Source: Pseudogemmobacter bohemicus (GTDB lineage: Bacteria; Pseudomonadota; Alphaproteobacteria; Rhodobacterales; Rhodobacteraceae). Taken from it: DNA of 64,000 nt. Numbering within the stretch: the stretch's first letter is position 1; the number at the start of each line of letters is the position of its first letter. Both the position numbers and the translations under genes were made by a program. A model generated the notes under the pieces. That model made no database searches and was not told where the DNA came from. It was given only the letters and a program-made list of their open reading frames with translations. Shown here piece after piece: positions 46,119 to 54,962 of the stretch. The stretch is taken from NCBI RefSeq assembly GCF_003290025.1, contig NZ_QNHG01000004.1, forward strand, positions 356,058 to 420,057, written 5' to 3'.

Positions 46119-47501
46119 TCAGAAAAGCCGTTCGGCCGCAAGGGAGTTAGAGGACGAAGCTGTCACCCGCGCCCGCACAAGGTCTCCTATTCGTCCCTGT
46201 GAATCGGTAACGTGAACCGCCATCAGATGATCGGATTTGCCGACCATCTGCCCGGGCAGCCGCCCCGGTTTCTCGTAAAGGACGGAAATCTCGCGCCCGA
46301 CCATCGCCGCCTGGGCCGCATGTTGCTGGTCAAGGATCAGCTTTTGCAGCGCCTGCAGCCGGGAATCGGCCAGGGCTGCCTCGACCGGCGGTTTCTCGGC
46401 CGCAGGCGTGCCCGGACGGGCGGAATATTTGAAGGAGAACGCCGCGCCATAGCCGACACGGGCCACCAGATCCATGGTATCGGCGAAATCCTGGTCGGTC
46501 TCGCCCGGGAAACCCACGATGAAATCCGAGGTCATCAGAATATCGGGCCGCACCGCCCGGATGCGGTCGATCAGGCGGAAATACTGATCGCGGGTGTGTT
46601 TGCGGTTCATCGCCCTGAGGATACGGTCCGAACCCGATTGCACCGGCAGATGCAGATAGGGCATCAGCTGCGGCACATCGCCATGGGCGGCGATCAGGTC
46701 GTCATCCATGTCATTTGGATGGCTGGTGGTATAGCGGATGCGATCCAGCCCGTCGATTTCCGCCAGTTCACGGATCAGCCGGGCCAGCGTCCAGTCCCTG
46801 CCCTCCCCCTCGCCGTGATAGCCGTTGACGTTTTGCCCCAGAAGCGTGATCTCGCGCACGCCGCGTTCAACCAGTTCACGCGCCTCGCGCATCAGGCGGG
46901 CGGCAGGCCGCGAGACCTCGGCGCCCCGCGTATAGGGCACCACGCAAAAGGCACAGAATTTGTCGCAGCCCTCCTGCACGGTGAGAAACGCCGTCGGGCC
47001 CCGATAGCCCTTCCGCTGCGGCAGATGTTCAAACTTATCCTCGACCGGGAAATCGGTATCGACCTGGGCACCGCCGGCCTCGACCATTGCCGGCAGCCGG
47101 TGATAGGCCTGCGGGCCAACCACGATATCGACCAGCGGCATCCGGCGACGGATCTCCTCGCCCTCGGCCTGGGCGACGCAGCCCGCGACCCCGATCTTCA
47201 GATCCGGCTTTTCCCGTTTCAGCGGCTTCAGCCGCCCCAGATCGGAATAAAGCTTTTCCGAAGCCTTTTCGCGGATATGGCAGGTGTTGAGCAGCACCAT
47301 ATCGGCATCATCCGCCGTTTCGGTCAGCACATAGCCCTTCGCGCCCATGGCCTCGGCCATGCGCTCGCTGTCATAGACATTCATCTGACAGCCATAGGTC
47401 TTGATGAAGAGCTTCTTCACCATTTCCGTGCCGGTTTCACCGCCCGTTGCGCCGCCGGCGGCGCTGTCTGCGGTCTGGGTCAGGCTTTCGGGGTTCGACA
47501 T
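46119..47501 (-). CDS. miaB: tRNA-2-methylthio-N6-dimethylallyladenosine synthase
   Basis: A 460-residue radical-SAM methylthiotransferase acting on A37 of tRNA. The N-terminal UPF0004 domain begins [17 protein letters not shown], the radical-SAM Cys triad is [15 protein letters not shown], and a C-terminal TRAM domain ends near [14 protein letters not shown]. The ATG at 47501 follows GGAGG; the first 26 residues are Gly/Thr-rich and a Met at residue 27 is an alternative. Its Fe-S, SAM-using chemistry links it functionally to metK, but they are separate units. Confidence 0.95.
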   Translation of the reverse strand: MSNPESLTQTADSAAGGATGGETGTEMVKKLFIKTYGCQMNVYDSERMAEAMGAKGYVLTETADDADMVLLNTCHIREKASEKLYSDLGRLKPLKREKPDLKIGVAGCVAQAEGEEIRRRMPLVDIVVGPQAYHRLPAMVEAGGAQVDTDFPVEDKFEHLPQRKGYRGPTAFLTVQEGCDKFCAFCVVPYTRGAEVSRPAARLMREARELVERGVREITLLGQNVNGYHGEGEGRDWTLARLIRELAEIDGLDRIRYTTSHPNDMDDDLIAAHGDVPQLMPYLHLPVQSGSDRILRAMNRKHTRDQYFRLIDRIRAVRPDILMTSDFIVGFPGETDQDFADTMDLVARVGYGAAFSFKYSARPGTPAAEKPPVEAALADSRLQALQKLILDQQHAAQAAMVGREISVLYEKPGRLPGQMVGKSDHLMAVHVTDSQGRIGDLVRARVTASSSNSLAAERLF

Positions 47502-47715
47502 TGCGGGCCTCCTGGAGGGCGCTTTTACACGCGGGCAGCGGTCGGGGCAACGCCATGCCCGGGCAGCCCCGATGCTGCGCCCCGGTGATGCCCCCCCCGA
47601 TGCAGCCCCGGTGCAGCCACAGCCAGACAGGCTTCGGCGCTCTTGTCTTCGACGCCGGGATAGCGGACTCTGCCGCAAGGCCCGAACGGTGCCGCCAAAC
47701 CATCCCGGGCGTAAG

Positions 47716-48606
47716 ATGCAATATAGTTCAATCAGCGAGTTTGTGGAAAAGGTGAGGCCCATTGCGGGAGGCGCCTCCGGCAAAGCGCTGAAAGGCCCGG
47801 TCGCCCTGATCCTCGCCGAGGATAATTGCGAGCTGGCGGCGACGTTGCGCCATCACCTCGATCTGGGTTTTGGCCGGGTTGTGTTGCTGGCCGGCGAGGA
47901 GATCATCGTCCCCCCCGAGCTGGAAGAGCAGATCGATCGCGTCCTGGCCGATGCCTTTGTCGAGGACGCGCTGGTCAATGCGGTGAACCAGATCGCGCTG
48001 GCGATCCCGGGTGAGTGGATCTTTTACTGCTACAACGCGGAATTCCTGTTCTTCCCCTTTTGCGAGACCCGCTCGATCCGCGATCTGACCACGTTCCACA
48101 CCGAAGAGCGCCGCTCCGCGATGCTGAGCTATGTGGTTGATCTTTATGCCTGCGATCTGATTGCCCATCCCAATGCCGTGTCGCTTGAGGATGCCCATCT
48201 CGACCGTGCCGGCTATTACGCGCTGCAGCGCAAGGATCCCGAAAAGGACTGGACGGAAAAAGAGCGCCAGATGGATTTCTTCGGCGGCCTGCGCTGGCGG
48301 TTCGAGGAACATGTCCCCTGGACGCGCCGCAAAATCGACCGCATCTCGCTGTTCCGTGCGACGAGAGGCGCAAAGCTGCGGCCCGATTTCACCTTCTCGG
48401 ATGAGGAGATGAACACCTATTCCTGCCCCTGGCACCACAATCTGAGTGCGGCAATCTGCTCCTTCCGCACCGCCAAGGCGCTGCGCACCAATCCCGGCAG
48501 CCGCAGCGAGATCCGCAGCTTCCGCTGGCACAGCTCGGAACCCTTCCGCTGGGGCAGCCAGCAACTGATGGATCTGGGCCTGATGGAGCCCGGTCAGTGG
48601 TTCTGA
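47716..48606 (+). CDS. Conserved protein of unknown function, possibly glycosyltransferase-like
   Basis: A 296-residue soluble protein. The first third looks like an alpha/beta domain ([33 protein letters not shown]). The middle contains an aromatic-rich stretch ([19 protein letters not shown], then an STEER-like [19 protein letters not shown]), and the C-terminus holds [16 protein letters not shown]. The overall layout suggests a GT-A/family-2- or 92-like fold, but I see no certain DxD motif. The ATG at 47716 is chosen from the conserved start; the ribosome site is weak. It is divergent from miaB. Confidence 0.65.
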   Translation: MQYSSISEFVEKVRPIAGGASGKALKGPVALILAEDNCELAATLRHHLDLGFGRVVLLAGEEIIVPPELEEQIDRVLADAFVEDALVNAVNQIALAIPGEWIFYCYNAEFLFFPFCETRSIRDLTTFHTEERRSAMLSYVVDLYACDLIAHPNAVSLEDAHLDRAGYYALQRKDPEKDWTEKERQMDFFGGLRWRFEEHVPWTRRKIDRISLFRATRGAKLRPDFTFSDEEMNTYSCPWHHNLSAAICSFRTAKALRTNPGSRSEIRSFRWHSSEPFRWGSQQLMDLGLMEPGQWF

Positions 48607-48801
48607 CCGGCGTTGTTGCTGTTGTCAGCTGCGGGCTAACTTGCCGCAATTGACAGGTTTCGGTCCGCATTTGCCATTCACGGCGTCCGCAACGGTCTTT
48701 TCAGAGCTTTTGGGGATCTTCCAGCGAGCGGCAGACAGGTAATGGTCTCAAGTTGGGTGGAGAGCCGCTAGCCTCGTTGACGGAGGCTACTCGTCTATAA
48801 T

Positions 48802-49188
48802 TTACCGCCCACATGACTTTGCATCGTCAAGATTTCCTGCATATAGCAAGCAGGTCTCGATTTCATCCAGGCGGGTGGCCATACCTCTCGCCAATTCGAG
48901 GTTCTCGTTGAAATCGTCGACCAGCTCGTTGTGCTTTCTCAGCAGTGCATCATGGGTCTCGGCACATTCCGTGACGTTCGATTTGCAGGTGAACCCCTCG
49001 TAGTTGCATTGATACTTGTCGAAACAGGCGGCGTTCTGATCGACGCACATACCGCTGCTTGAACAGACCTTGTCGCCATAGTCGAGGCAGGCGGGTTGCG
49101 TGCCGATCCGGCAGGAAAAGTTCTGGCCCAACGCGGGCGAGGCGAGCGTCAGGGCCAGCAGCAGGATCGGCAAGGGCACGTCCTGCAT
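48802..49188 (-). CDS. Small exported Cys-rich protein, fused in frame to an upstream remnant
   Basis: About 128 residues from the Met at 49188: a hydrophobic signal-like stretch (PLPILLLALTLASPALGQ), then a Cys-rich part (FSCRIGTQPACLDYGDKVC and nine further Cys) and a C-terminal helical part (HNELVDDFNENLELARG). The normal start appears lost: the segment before the signal, MQDV, belongs to the restriction-modification remnant. The reading frame is continuous with that remnant up to 50307. Whether it is still expressed or exported is unknown. Confidence 0.6.
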   Translation of the reverse strand: MQDVPLPILLLALTLASPALGQNFSCRIGTQPACLDYGDKVCSSSGMCVDQNAACFDKYQCNYEGFTCKSNVTECAETHDALLRKHNELVDDFNENLELARGMATRLDEIETCLLYAGNLDDAKSCGR

Positions 49189-50133
49189 GGTGATGTTGGC
49201 GTTGTAGATAACGGTGGTCTTGTCCTTTTCCTTGCCGTTCTTGCCGAAGGCCCATTTCGTGACGCGGTAGAAGGCCTCGGGGTTCTTGATGTCGGCGAGG
49301 CGCAGATCGCCTTGCTTGATCGTGACCGGGTAGGGTTCGACGGTTTCATAGTTCACATGCAGGTCGCCGAGGGTGCGGCCCGCGCGGCTGAAGGCCCAGA
49401 AGTCGGCGGCGGTTTTCACGCGGGGGATGCGGGGCAGTTCCTTGGACAGGTTGTCGGCGTATTTCGCCCGGTAATCCTCGGAATGCAGCAGGCCATAGAC
49501 GTAGTAGAAAAGGTCTTCCTTGGTGATCGCCTCGCCGGGGTAGGCGTCTAGGAAGTGCTTTAGGCCCGTGTCAGTGATCGCATAACGCTGTGTGGTTTTG
49601 CCCGACTGATCAGCGAAAAACCCGCCTTCATCGCCCTCTCCGCTATCAAAAAAATGGAGGGGAAAGCACTGCGTCCCTGCTTTGGCAGCGGTCACTGAAA
49701 GATCTTGCATTGAATCGGTCATGAGGGCCGAGAATGGGGTTACATTGCCCGGCGAGGGCACACTTATGATAAGGTTGGGGACATTTGGTTCAGGAAAGAT
49801 GCTCGACATCTGTCCTGGGCGATGAATGAACATCTTGTCGTAGTAAATCCATGCCTTTTGGAACGGGCGATAGGTCGAAACGACCATGTTTTCGGTCGAA
49901 AAGACCCCCAGTTGTCCCCGTTCGAGACGAGAAACGAGGCTACTTGACCATTTTATTCTGCGCGGATCGGAAGTAACGAACTCGGCCGTCGCGAGGGCTT
50001 CAGGCTTGAGCGGCAATCTTGCGACTTCGGCGTTGTAGGTCGCAATCATCGACCGCATGTTTTCCCCGAGCAAATCGCGCGAGGAATTGTAGGCCCAAAC
50101 ATCTCGGTTTGAATTAACGCCCAGACGCGACCG
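49180..50133 (-). pseudogene. C-terminal remnant of a type ISP restriction-modification enzyme
   Basis: About 315 residues resembling the target-recognition and C-terminal region of type ISP single-chain restriction-modification enzymes: NRDVWAYNSSRDLLGENMRS, STYRPFQKAWIYYDKMF, DTGLKHFLDAYPGEAITKED, FYYVYGLLHSEDYRAKYADN and a NANITMQD motif. Intact enzymes exceed 1500 residues with nuclease, helicase and methylase domains, all missing here. The upstream side ends near 50124 in unrelated sequence and the downstream side is joined to a small exported protein. Not expected to be active. Confidence 0.75.
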
Positions 50134-50420
50134 TAGAGGATGTGTAGGCGAAGGCATCACGCACAACTTCCCACCTGTCCAGAAGTGGCGCCGCGGCCAG
50201 CCCGCCGTCACATTCAGCCTGAGCAACGGCGATGTCCGGATCGCCGGGCCTTTCAGGATCAGATGGAGTTCGAAGCACATGCTAAGCTGGCTTAACCCGC
50301 TGTCCACGAAACCGGCAGCAGCTCAAACCAACAAAAAACTGTGGTTCGGAAAAATGTTTAAAAAAGGCGCTGCGGGACTTGACCCTCCCGACGACCTTCC
50401 TTAAACGCCACAACCACGGT

Positions 50421-50496
50421 GGGCCCGTAGCTCAGTTGGTAGAGCAACTGACTTTTAATCAGTGGGTCACAGGTTCGAATCCTGTCGGGCTCACCA
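50421..50496 (+). tRNA. tRNA-Lys(UUU)
   Basis: A 76-nt cloverleaf: acceptor GGGCCCG pairs with CGGGCTC, D arm AGCTCAGTTGGTAGAGCA, anticodon loop CTTTTAA with anticodon TTT, T arm AGGTTCGAATCCT, and encoded CCA. Mobile-element remnants start directly downstream, as expected for a tRNA used as an integration site. Confidence 0.96.
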
Positions 50497-50559
50497 CTGA
50501 AATAGAGTAATATCAGCCTGTTACGATGGACTGATCAAAAACCTATGTTATTCCCTGCG

Positions 50560-50778
50560 TTACGCCTGTGTTAAGGCGAAACCAAGACGTCGGCTTCTCG
50601 TTCCATTGCGCAGCTGAATGACCTTGTTCGCGCCCTCGTCGCGGCTCCGGATATAGCGCTCCGTCATCTCGAACCACTTATGCTTCGCGGCGTGTTGCAG
50701 ATCCAGTTTCCCCGCCCGGTGCCGAAGTGCGTCGTTGATGGCGCAGGCCCGCGTGTCCATCAGCCAGATTTTATCCGG
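50560..50778 (-). pseudogene. C-terminal fragment of a tyrosine integrase
   Basis: About 72 residues on the minus strand (DKIWLMDTRACAINDALRHR then LDLQHAAKHKWFEMTERYIRS) match the last part of phage-type tyrosine recombinases, including the His of the HAAKHK region and the Tyr in TERYIRS. No N-terminal part is present; the similarity stops at about 50778, where an oppositely oriented integrase fragment begins. Confidence 0.6.
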
Positions 50779-50786
50779 TACACCGG

Positions 50787-51480
50787 TCACTGGCGCGCCT
50801 GGCAAACCCACTGGAAGGGATCGAGAAAAGCACCGCGAAACGGCGGCTGGACATCTTCACCCTGGACGACATGGGCGCGCTCTCAGATCGCCTGACGGCG
50901 GTGCAGGATAAATATCCTGTAGGTGTTGCGCTGATCCGGTTCCTGATGCTGATCCCGGCGCGCGGTATCGAGGCGCGGGAGATGCGCTGGGCTGATCTGG
51001 ATCTTACGGCGGCGACATGGACCATCCCGGCGGCGCGCTACAAAAACAGATGAGGACAAGGTTTTCGGGTTGCCGCCCTATGTGGTGCAGTTTCTCGCCG
51101 CCCTGCCCCGCCGCTCCACGATCTACGTCTTCCCAGCGCCGAAGGATGCCGGAGCGCAGGTCAGGAAAGAGCATCCGAGAGATGTATGGGAAAAAGTCCG
51201 GCCAAAGCCGCTGGGCGCTCACACGCTGCGAAAGACCATCGCCACCGCCATGCTGAACAAAGGCGTTCCGCTGGAAGCGGTGAGCAAGTTGCTCGGGCAC
51301 CAGAGGCCGCACGGCTCTCGGGCGGTGCGGTGGACGACATGACCCTGTCGCTGATCAAGCAACAGGAAGAAGCCCAGCGGCTCAATGATCAACTGAAAGT
51401 GCTCGCCGCCGACCCTCTGCAAGAGTGGCTGGACGGTGTGCCCACCTGGATCGAGGCTGGGCAGCCACCATCCACCCCGG
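50787..51480 (+). pseudogene. Frameshifted tyrosine integrase remnant
   Basis: The catalytic-domain sequence begins around 50787 (HWRLANPLEGIEKSTAKRR) and continues through FTLDDMGALSDRL and MLIPARGIEAREMRWADL. It breaks at about 51047-51050, where one extra base shifts YKN-DEDKVFGLPP into another frame. The second part keeps HTLRKTIATAMLNKG and KLLGHQ, then shifts again; a third-frame tail (GGAVDDMTLSLIKQQEEAQR) may be the end. The N-terminal domain and the Tyr nucleophile are not found. Inactive. Confidence 0.65.
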
Positions 51481-51863
51481 TCCCAAACATGGCCTTGCGC
51501 TCGGCAGGCGTGGCAGGGCGCAACCAACATTCTCGATCAGGAAAACGGCGGGCGAAACGGCGATCAGCCTTGCAAGCGGCTTCTAGACTCATGGGGGCGC
51601 CCTCTCTTGTCCTCACATGAAAACGCCCTCTCGAACTGACGGCCCCGTATTGCCGGATCGAGAGGGCGCTAACCGCCAGGTGTTCGGTGGAGGACGAAAC
51701 CGCCCGGCAGCGTTGGTGGTAGGGGCGATCTGCAAACCGCCCCCGCCGTTTGCAAGGAGAAACTATGGAACCCACTTCTGGGATGTGAAGTGTATGGCAG
51801 ATTATTCTGGACTCTACAACTCAAAAGTGAGATAATGAGCCAAGAAGCTGCGGAGTAGCACCG
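51481..51863. other. Non-coding or degraded stretch
   Basis: No credible gene is visible between the integrase remnant and the next small gene. The stretch contains a perfect 11-bp inverted repeat (annotated separately) and, just before 51864, an AT-richer segment that may be a promoter. Confidence 0.5.
51624..51668 (-). terminator. Inverted repeat, possible terminator
   Basis: CGCCCTCTCGA (51624-51634) and TCGAGAGGGCG (51658-51668) form a perfect 11-bp stem with a 23-nt loop. On the minus strand the stem is followed by TTTTC. No intact minus-strand gene lies upstream, so it may be a relic. Confidence 0.35.
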
Positions 51864-52406
51864 ATGAACACTTATACCCTGGCCGACATTGCCGCGAAAT
51901 TCGCACGGCTTGATGCCATTGAAGACGACACGCACGCCCAATTTGAGAAGGGGCTGCGCAACCTCGTGCAACGCCACTTCTTGCCCCCGACCTCTCAGCA
52001 AGGCCGCGTCTTCCTCTATGACGCTGCCGCTGCCGTCACCATCCGTTTCGCACAGATTGCCGCTGAATTCGGCCTGCCGCGTCCCACGATTGACACCTTG
52101 GCGCGCTGGCTCAGCGGGTCAGGCGAGCGGACTAAGAAGCAGGGTTCCGGCTTTCGTGGGGTATTGCGGAGCGAGGAAGCAATTGACCGCGTGGAAGCGG
52201 GCGAGACCTTCGCTGTCCATATTGTGATGCGCGCTGACGGCAGTGTCACCGTCAAATCGGACTGGCAAACCGACCGTGGTGCTGACGACCGTGTGCGCAA
52301 TGCTGCGCTCAGCGCGGGGCTCGTAAATGTCAGCCCGGAAGTGGCCCGTTTCTCTCTGCCCGCTTCGCGCCTGATCGCGGAAATCCTGCCGCTGCTGAAA
52401 GGCTGA
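51864..52406 (+). CDS. Phage-remnant protein of unknown function
   Basis: A 180-residue protein I do not recognise. The N-terminal part (YTLADIAAKFARLDAIEDDT, then FLYDAAAAVTIRFAQIAAEFGLP) looks like a helical, possibly DNA-binding or MerR-like domain. The C-terminal part (ETFAVHIVMRADGSVTVKSDW) is beta-rich. It starts a run of small plus-strand genes spaced 4-13 bp apart, ending in an integrase, so it probably belongs to that element. Confidence 0.6.
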   Translation: MNTYTLADIAAKFARLDAIEDDTHAQFEKGLRNLVQRHFLPPTSQQGRVFLYDAAAAVTIRFAQIAAEFGLPRPTIDTLARWLSGSGERTKKQGSGFRGVLRSEEAIDRVEAGETFAVHIVMRADGSVTVKSDWQTDRGADDRVRNAALSAGLVNVSPEVARFSLPASRLIAEILPLLKG

Positions 52407-52411
52407 TCTGC

Positions 52412-52792
52412 ATGGGCCTGCTTTCGCGCATCCTTAACCGAAACACCACGCCACCGCGCCCCGCCGCCGTCCGAATGCTGGAAGGCGCTTCCGGCAAGCG
52501 GTGGAGCAACACCCCGGCTTTCGGTGCCACTGGTGCCGAGGTGCTGGCGGGTATCGTCGGCATCGCATCGGGTGACGCTGCCAGCGGTGCCCCTGTCGAT
52601 GTGGCAACGGTCGGTGTGTTCGAACTGCCCAAGGTTTCCGCCAATTCCTTCGCTGTCGGTGCCGCTGTCTATTGGGACGCCACCGCTGAACTGGCGACCA
52701 CCACTGCCACCAGCAACACCAAACTGGGCGTGGCTGTAGCCGCTGCTGCCGCTTCGACCGCAACCGTCACCGTCCGCCTGAGCGGCTTCTGA
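52412..52792 (+). CDS. DUF2190-like phage capsid-decoration protein, probable chimera
   Basis: A 126-residue protein. From about residue 45 it resembles the DUF2190 family of head-decoration proteins (ASGAPVDVATVGVFELPKV, SFAVGAAVYWDATAELATTT, then a beta-rich end). The first ~30 residues (MGLLSRILNRNTTPPRPAAV, then RMLEGASGKRW) instead look like the start of a lambda-type portal protein. This suggests a deletion that joined two structural genes. No other capsid gene is present in this element. Confidence 0.55.
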   Translation: MGLLSRILNRNTTPPRPAAVRMLEGASGKRWSNTPAFGATGAEVLAGIVGIASGDAASGAPVDVATVGVFELPKVSANSFAVGAAVYWDATAELATTTATSNTKLGVAVAAAAASTATVTVRLSGF

Positions 52793-52805
52793 GGAGATCC
52801 AGACA

Positions 52806-52997
52806 ATGGCGAAACTCTACGCAAAGCATCAGATCGTGCTACCCGATGAGGTGATCGTGCCGCCGAAATCGGTTTTCGATGCCACCCCGGCCCAAGCCAA
52901 ACAGTTTGACACGTTGGGCGCGGCACGGCCCGCCACCGCTGCCGAGATCAAGGCGGCAGAAGTTGCCGAAGCCGCAAAGAACGGCGTGGCAATCTGA
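52806..52997 (+). CDS. Small phage-like protein of unknown function
   Basis: A 63-residue protein (MAKLYAKHQIVLPDEVIVPP, then an Ala/Glu-rich helix). It follows the DUF2190-like gene by 13 bp with a GAGGAG site. Short proteins of this kind often sit beside head genes in Rhodobacterales phages. No motif is recognisable. Confidence 0.55.
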   Translation: MAKLYAKHQIVLPDEVIVPPKSVFDATPAQAKQFDTLGAARPATAAEIKAAEVAEAAKNGVAI

Positions 52998-53001
52998 CCC
53001 G

Positions 53002-53247
53002 ATGGAGACTCAAGTTCGCCCCTCTTCGCCGATTGCACCGCCCACTCGGCGTGGGCTGTCGCGTGGAGAGGCGGCGGCTTACATCGGAGTCAGCCCTTCC
53101 ACCTTCGATAAGATGGTGCAAGCTGGCGAAATGCCCGCCCCCAAGCGCGTGTATGCCCGGACAATCTGGGACGTGCGCGCTTTGGATCTGGCGTTTGATG
53201 CCCTTCCGGGTGACGATTCAGCCCCCGAAACCAATGACTGGGACTGA
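53002..53247 (+). CDS. AlpA/excisionase-like helix-turn-helix protein
   Basis: An 81-residue protein with a MerR/AlpA-type winged helix: RGLSRGEAAAYIGVSPSTFD, KMVQAGEMPAPKRVYARTIW. It lies 4 bp before the integrase gene on the same strand, the usual position of an excisionase or integrase regulator. Confidence 0.78.
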   Translation: METQVRPSSPIAPPTRRGLSRGEAAAYIGVSPSTFDKMVQAGEMPAPKRVYARTIWDVRALDLAFDALPGDDSAPETNDWD

Positions 53248-53251
53248 AAGG

Positions 53252-54286
53252 ATGAAACTCTTACGCAAACCGCCCCGATACTGTCAGGGCTTCGAAGATC
53301 GCCACGGCACGTTCCGCTGGTATTATCGCCGCCCTGGCTTCCCCCGTTGCGCGCTTCCGGGCCTGCCATGGACGCCAGAGTTTATGGCGGCATATGAGAA
53401 GGCCGCAAATGGCGAGAAGCTGGAAATCGGCGTGAAGCAAACCATTGCGGGCAGTGTGTCCGCGCTTGTGGTCAGCTTCTACAAGACCAGCGATTTCACC
53501 GGCCTGAGTGATTCCACCAAGGCGACATATCGCGGCATCATCGAACGCTTCCGGGCTGAACATGGTGACAAGAGAGTCGCCCACATGGAACGCAAGCACC
53601 TGCAAAAGTTGGTCAGCGACAAGGCGGCAACGCCCGCTGCTGCGAACAACATGCTGCGAATGGTGCATCTGCTGATGCGTCACGCTGTCGAACTGGGCTG
53701 GCGTGGTGATGATCCGACTCAAGGTGTCAGGAAGGTACGCAACAAGACTGAAGGCTTCCTGACATGGGAAGAGGATCACATCGCCGCCTTCGAAGAGCAC
53801 CACAAACCCGGCACCCGCGCGCATCTGGCGCTAATGCTTTTGCTCTACACCGGGCAACGGCGCAGTGATGTTGTGCGCATGGGGCGGCAGCATGTCCGCA
53901 AAGGCATTCTGTCGATCACACAGCAAAAGACGGGGCAGGATGTGCATATCCCGCTTCACGCTGACCTGCGGGCAGTTCTCGACGCGCTCCCCCTCGATAA
54001 TCTTAGCTTCCTGATGACTGCTCAAGGCCATCCATTCACCCCGCCCGGTTTCACGAATTGGTTTAGGGCAATGGTGCGCGAAGCCGGATTGCCGGACGGG
54101 CTGTCACCGCATGGGCTGCGCAAGGCGACTTGCCGCAGGCTGGCGGAAGCGGGGTGCTCTGAGCATCAGATCATGGCTATATCCGGCCACAGATCGACTG
54201 CTGAGGTGAACCGCTACACTAGGGCGGCAAGCCGAAAAGAACTCGCTGCGCAGGGAATGCTTGCGCTCGAAAGAAAAGAAGGATGA
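53252..54286 (+). CDS. int: Tyrosine recombinase (phage-type integrase), intact
   Basis: A 344-residue site-specific recombinase. An N-terminal SAM-like core-binding domain (about 70-165) precedes the catalytic domain with R203 (YTGQRRSDVVRMG), H287 and R290 (SPHGLRKATCRR), H313 (GHRS) and Y322 (EVNRYTR), so all key residues are present. The ATG at 53252 follows GAAAGG; 53234 is an alternative. The 46-bp tRNA-Arg fragment lies 80 bp downstream, as expected for the attachment site of this integrase. Confidence 0.92.
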   Translation: MKLLRKPPRYCQGFEDRHGTFRWYYRRPGFPRCALPGLPWTPEFMAAYEKAANGEKLEIGVKQTIAGSVSALVVSFYKTSDFTGLSDSTKATYRGIIERFRAEHGDKRVAHMERKHLQKLVSDKAATPAAANNMLRMVHLLMRHAVELGWRGDDPTQGVRKVRNKTEGFLTWEEDHIAAFEEHHKPGTRAHLALMLLLYTGQRRSDVVRMGRQHVRKGILSITQQKTGQDVHIPLHADLRAVLDALPLDNLSFLMTAQGHPFTPPGFTNWFRAMVREAGLPDGLSPHGLRKATCRRLAEAGCSEHQIMAISGHRSTAEVNRYTRAASRKELAAQGMLALERKEG

Positions 54287-54294
54287 CTATCAAC

Positions 54295-54344
54295 TGTCAA
54301 ACCTTCTAGGATAGTTTGACAAACCGCCCCGCAGGGCTTTGACA
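54295..54344. promoter_or_regulatory. TTTGACA repeats next to the attachment site
   Basis: TGTCAAAC (54295-54302) and GTTTGACA (54314-54321) are a perfect 8-bp inverted pair, and a third TTTGACA is at 54338-54344. Lying between int and the att core, they resemble arm-type integrase or excisionase binding sites; a terminator for int is the alternative. Confidence 0.4.
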
Positions 54345-54366
54345 AATAACAGATATTTTATGGAAG

Positions 54367-54412
54367 TGGCGGACCCAGAGCGATTCGAACGCCCGACCCC
54401 CAGATTCGTAGT
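54367..54412 (-). other. Attachment site: 3' part of tRNA-Arg(ACG)
   Basis: Read on the minus strand, 46 bp reproduce a tRNA from the anticodon loop (CTACGAA, anticodon ACG) through the variable region and T arm (GTTCGAATC) to GTCCGCCA. The 5' half is missing, so it is not a functional tRNA. It lies between the integrase and the lysis end of a second phage, so it is best read as an att junction. Confidence 0.75.
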
Positions 54413-54523
54413 GTTGGGTCACCAGAACAATAACAATCTGTTATCGGAATTACAGCAACCTACACACACTATATAATTCAATAAGTTAGAGAACCAAACG
54501 GCCCCAAGTCGGACAGCGTCCGA

Positions 54524-54739
54524 TCAGTGGCGCACCGATTCGGCGGCGGTTTCCAGCTTTTCATTCGCACAAAGCCGCCCGGCACGCTCTGCAGAGGCAG
54601 CCCGGGCCAGCTGCCCCTCTGTCTCGGGCGCCGCGCCCATCCAGCCAGGGCATGGTGCAAGGTCAAGCATCGACAGCGCCGAAGGGTCAGGGCCACAGCC
54701 GGCGAGCAGCATCACGCAGATAATCAGACAGCGCGCCAT
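54524..54739 (-). CDS. Rz1-like outer-membrane spanin lipoprotein
   Basis: A 71-residue lipoprotein: MARCLIICVMLLAGC has a lipobox LAGC. The short mature part is Pro/Ala-rich near the start (GPDPSALSMLDLAPCPGW). It overlaps the 3' end of the Rz-like gene in another frame (54687-54739), the classical overlapping-spanin arrangement. It should connect to the inner-membrane spanin and disrupt the outer membrane at lysis. Confidence 0.72.
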   Translation of the reverse strand: MARCLIICVMLLAGCGPDPSALSMLDLAPCPGWMGAAPETEGQLARAASAERAGRLCANEKLETAAESVRH

Positions 54740-54962
54740 CGGCACCCTCCATTGTTGACAACTCCTGATCAAGCGCCACCGCCTCACGCCGCAGCGCCTC
54801 CTGCCGGCGGTCCTGATCGGCGCGCATCCGGGCCGCTTCGGCATAGGCTGATACCTTCGCCTCGGCCGCCTCAGCACGATCACGCGCCAGATCGAGGCGC
54901 CAGCTCTGCACGCCGGCAGCCAGCGCAGCCAGCAAGGCTACTGCTGCAAGGATCCGGATCAT
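54687..54962 (-). CDS. Rz-like inner-membrane spanin
   Basis: A 91-residue protein with one N-terminal membrane anchor (MIRILAAVALLAALAAGV) and a long charged coiled coil (RDRAEAAEAKVSAYAEAARM, RADQDRRQEALRREAVALDQ), as in Rz proteins. It overlaps the endolysin gene by 4 bp upstream and the Rz1-like gene downstream. The function is inferred from architecture and position, not from sequence similarity. Confidence 0.7.
   Translation of the reverse strand: MIRILAAVALLAALAAGVQSWRLDLARDRAEAAEAKVSAYAEAARMRADQDRRQEALRREAVALDQELSTMEGADGALSDYLRDAARRLWP

Noticed and set aside
48802-50307. An active type ISP restriction-modification system
   Set aside because: Nuclease, helicase and methylase parts are missing; only a C-terminal remnant fused to another protein remains.
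54367-54412. A functional tRNA-Arg gene
   Set aside because: Only the part from the anticodon loop to CCA is present; the 5' half does not match.
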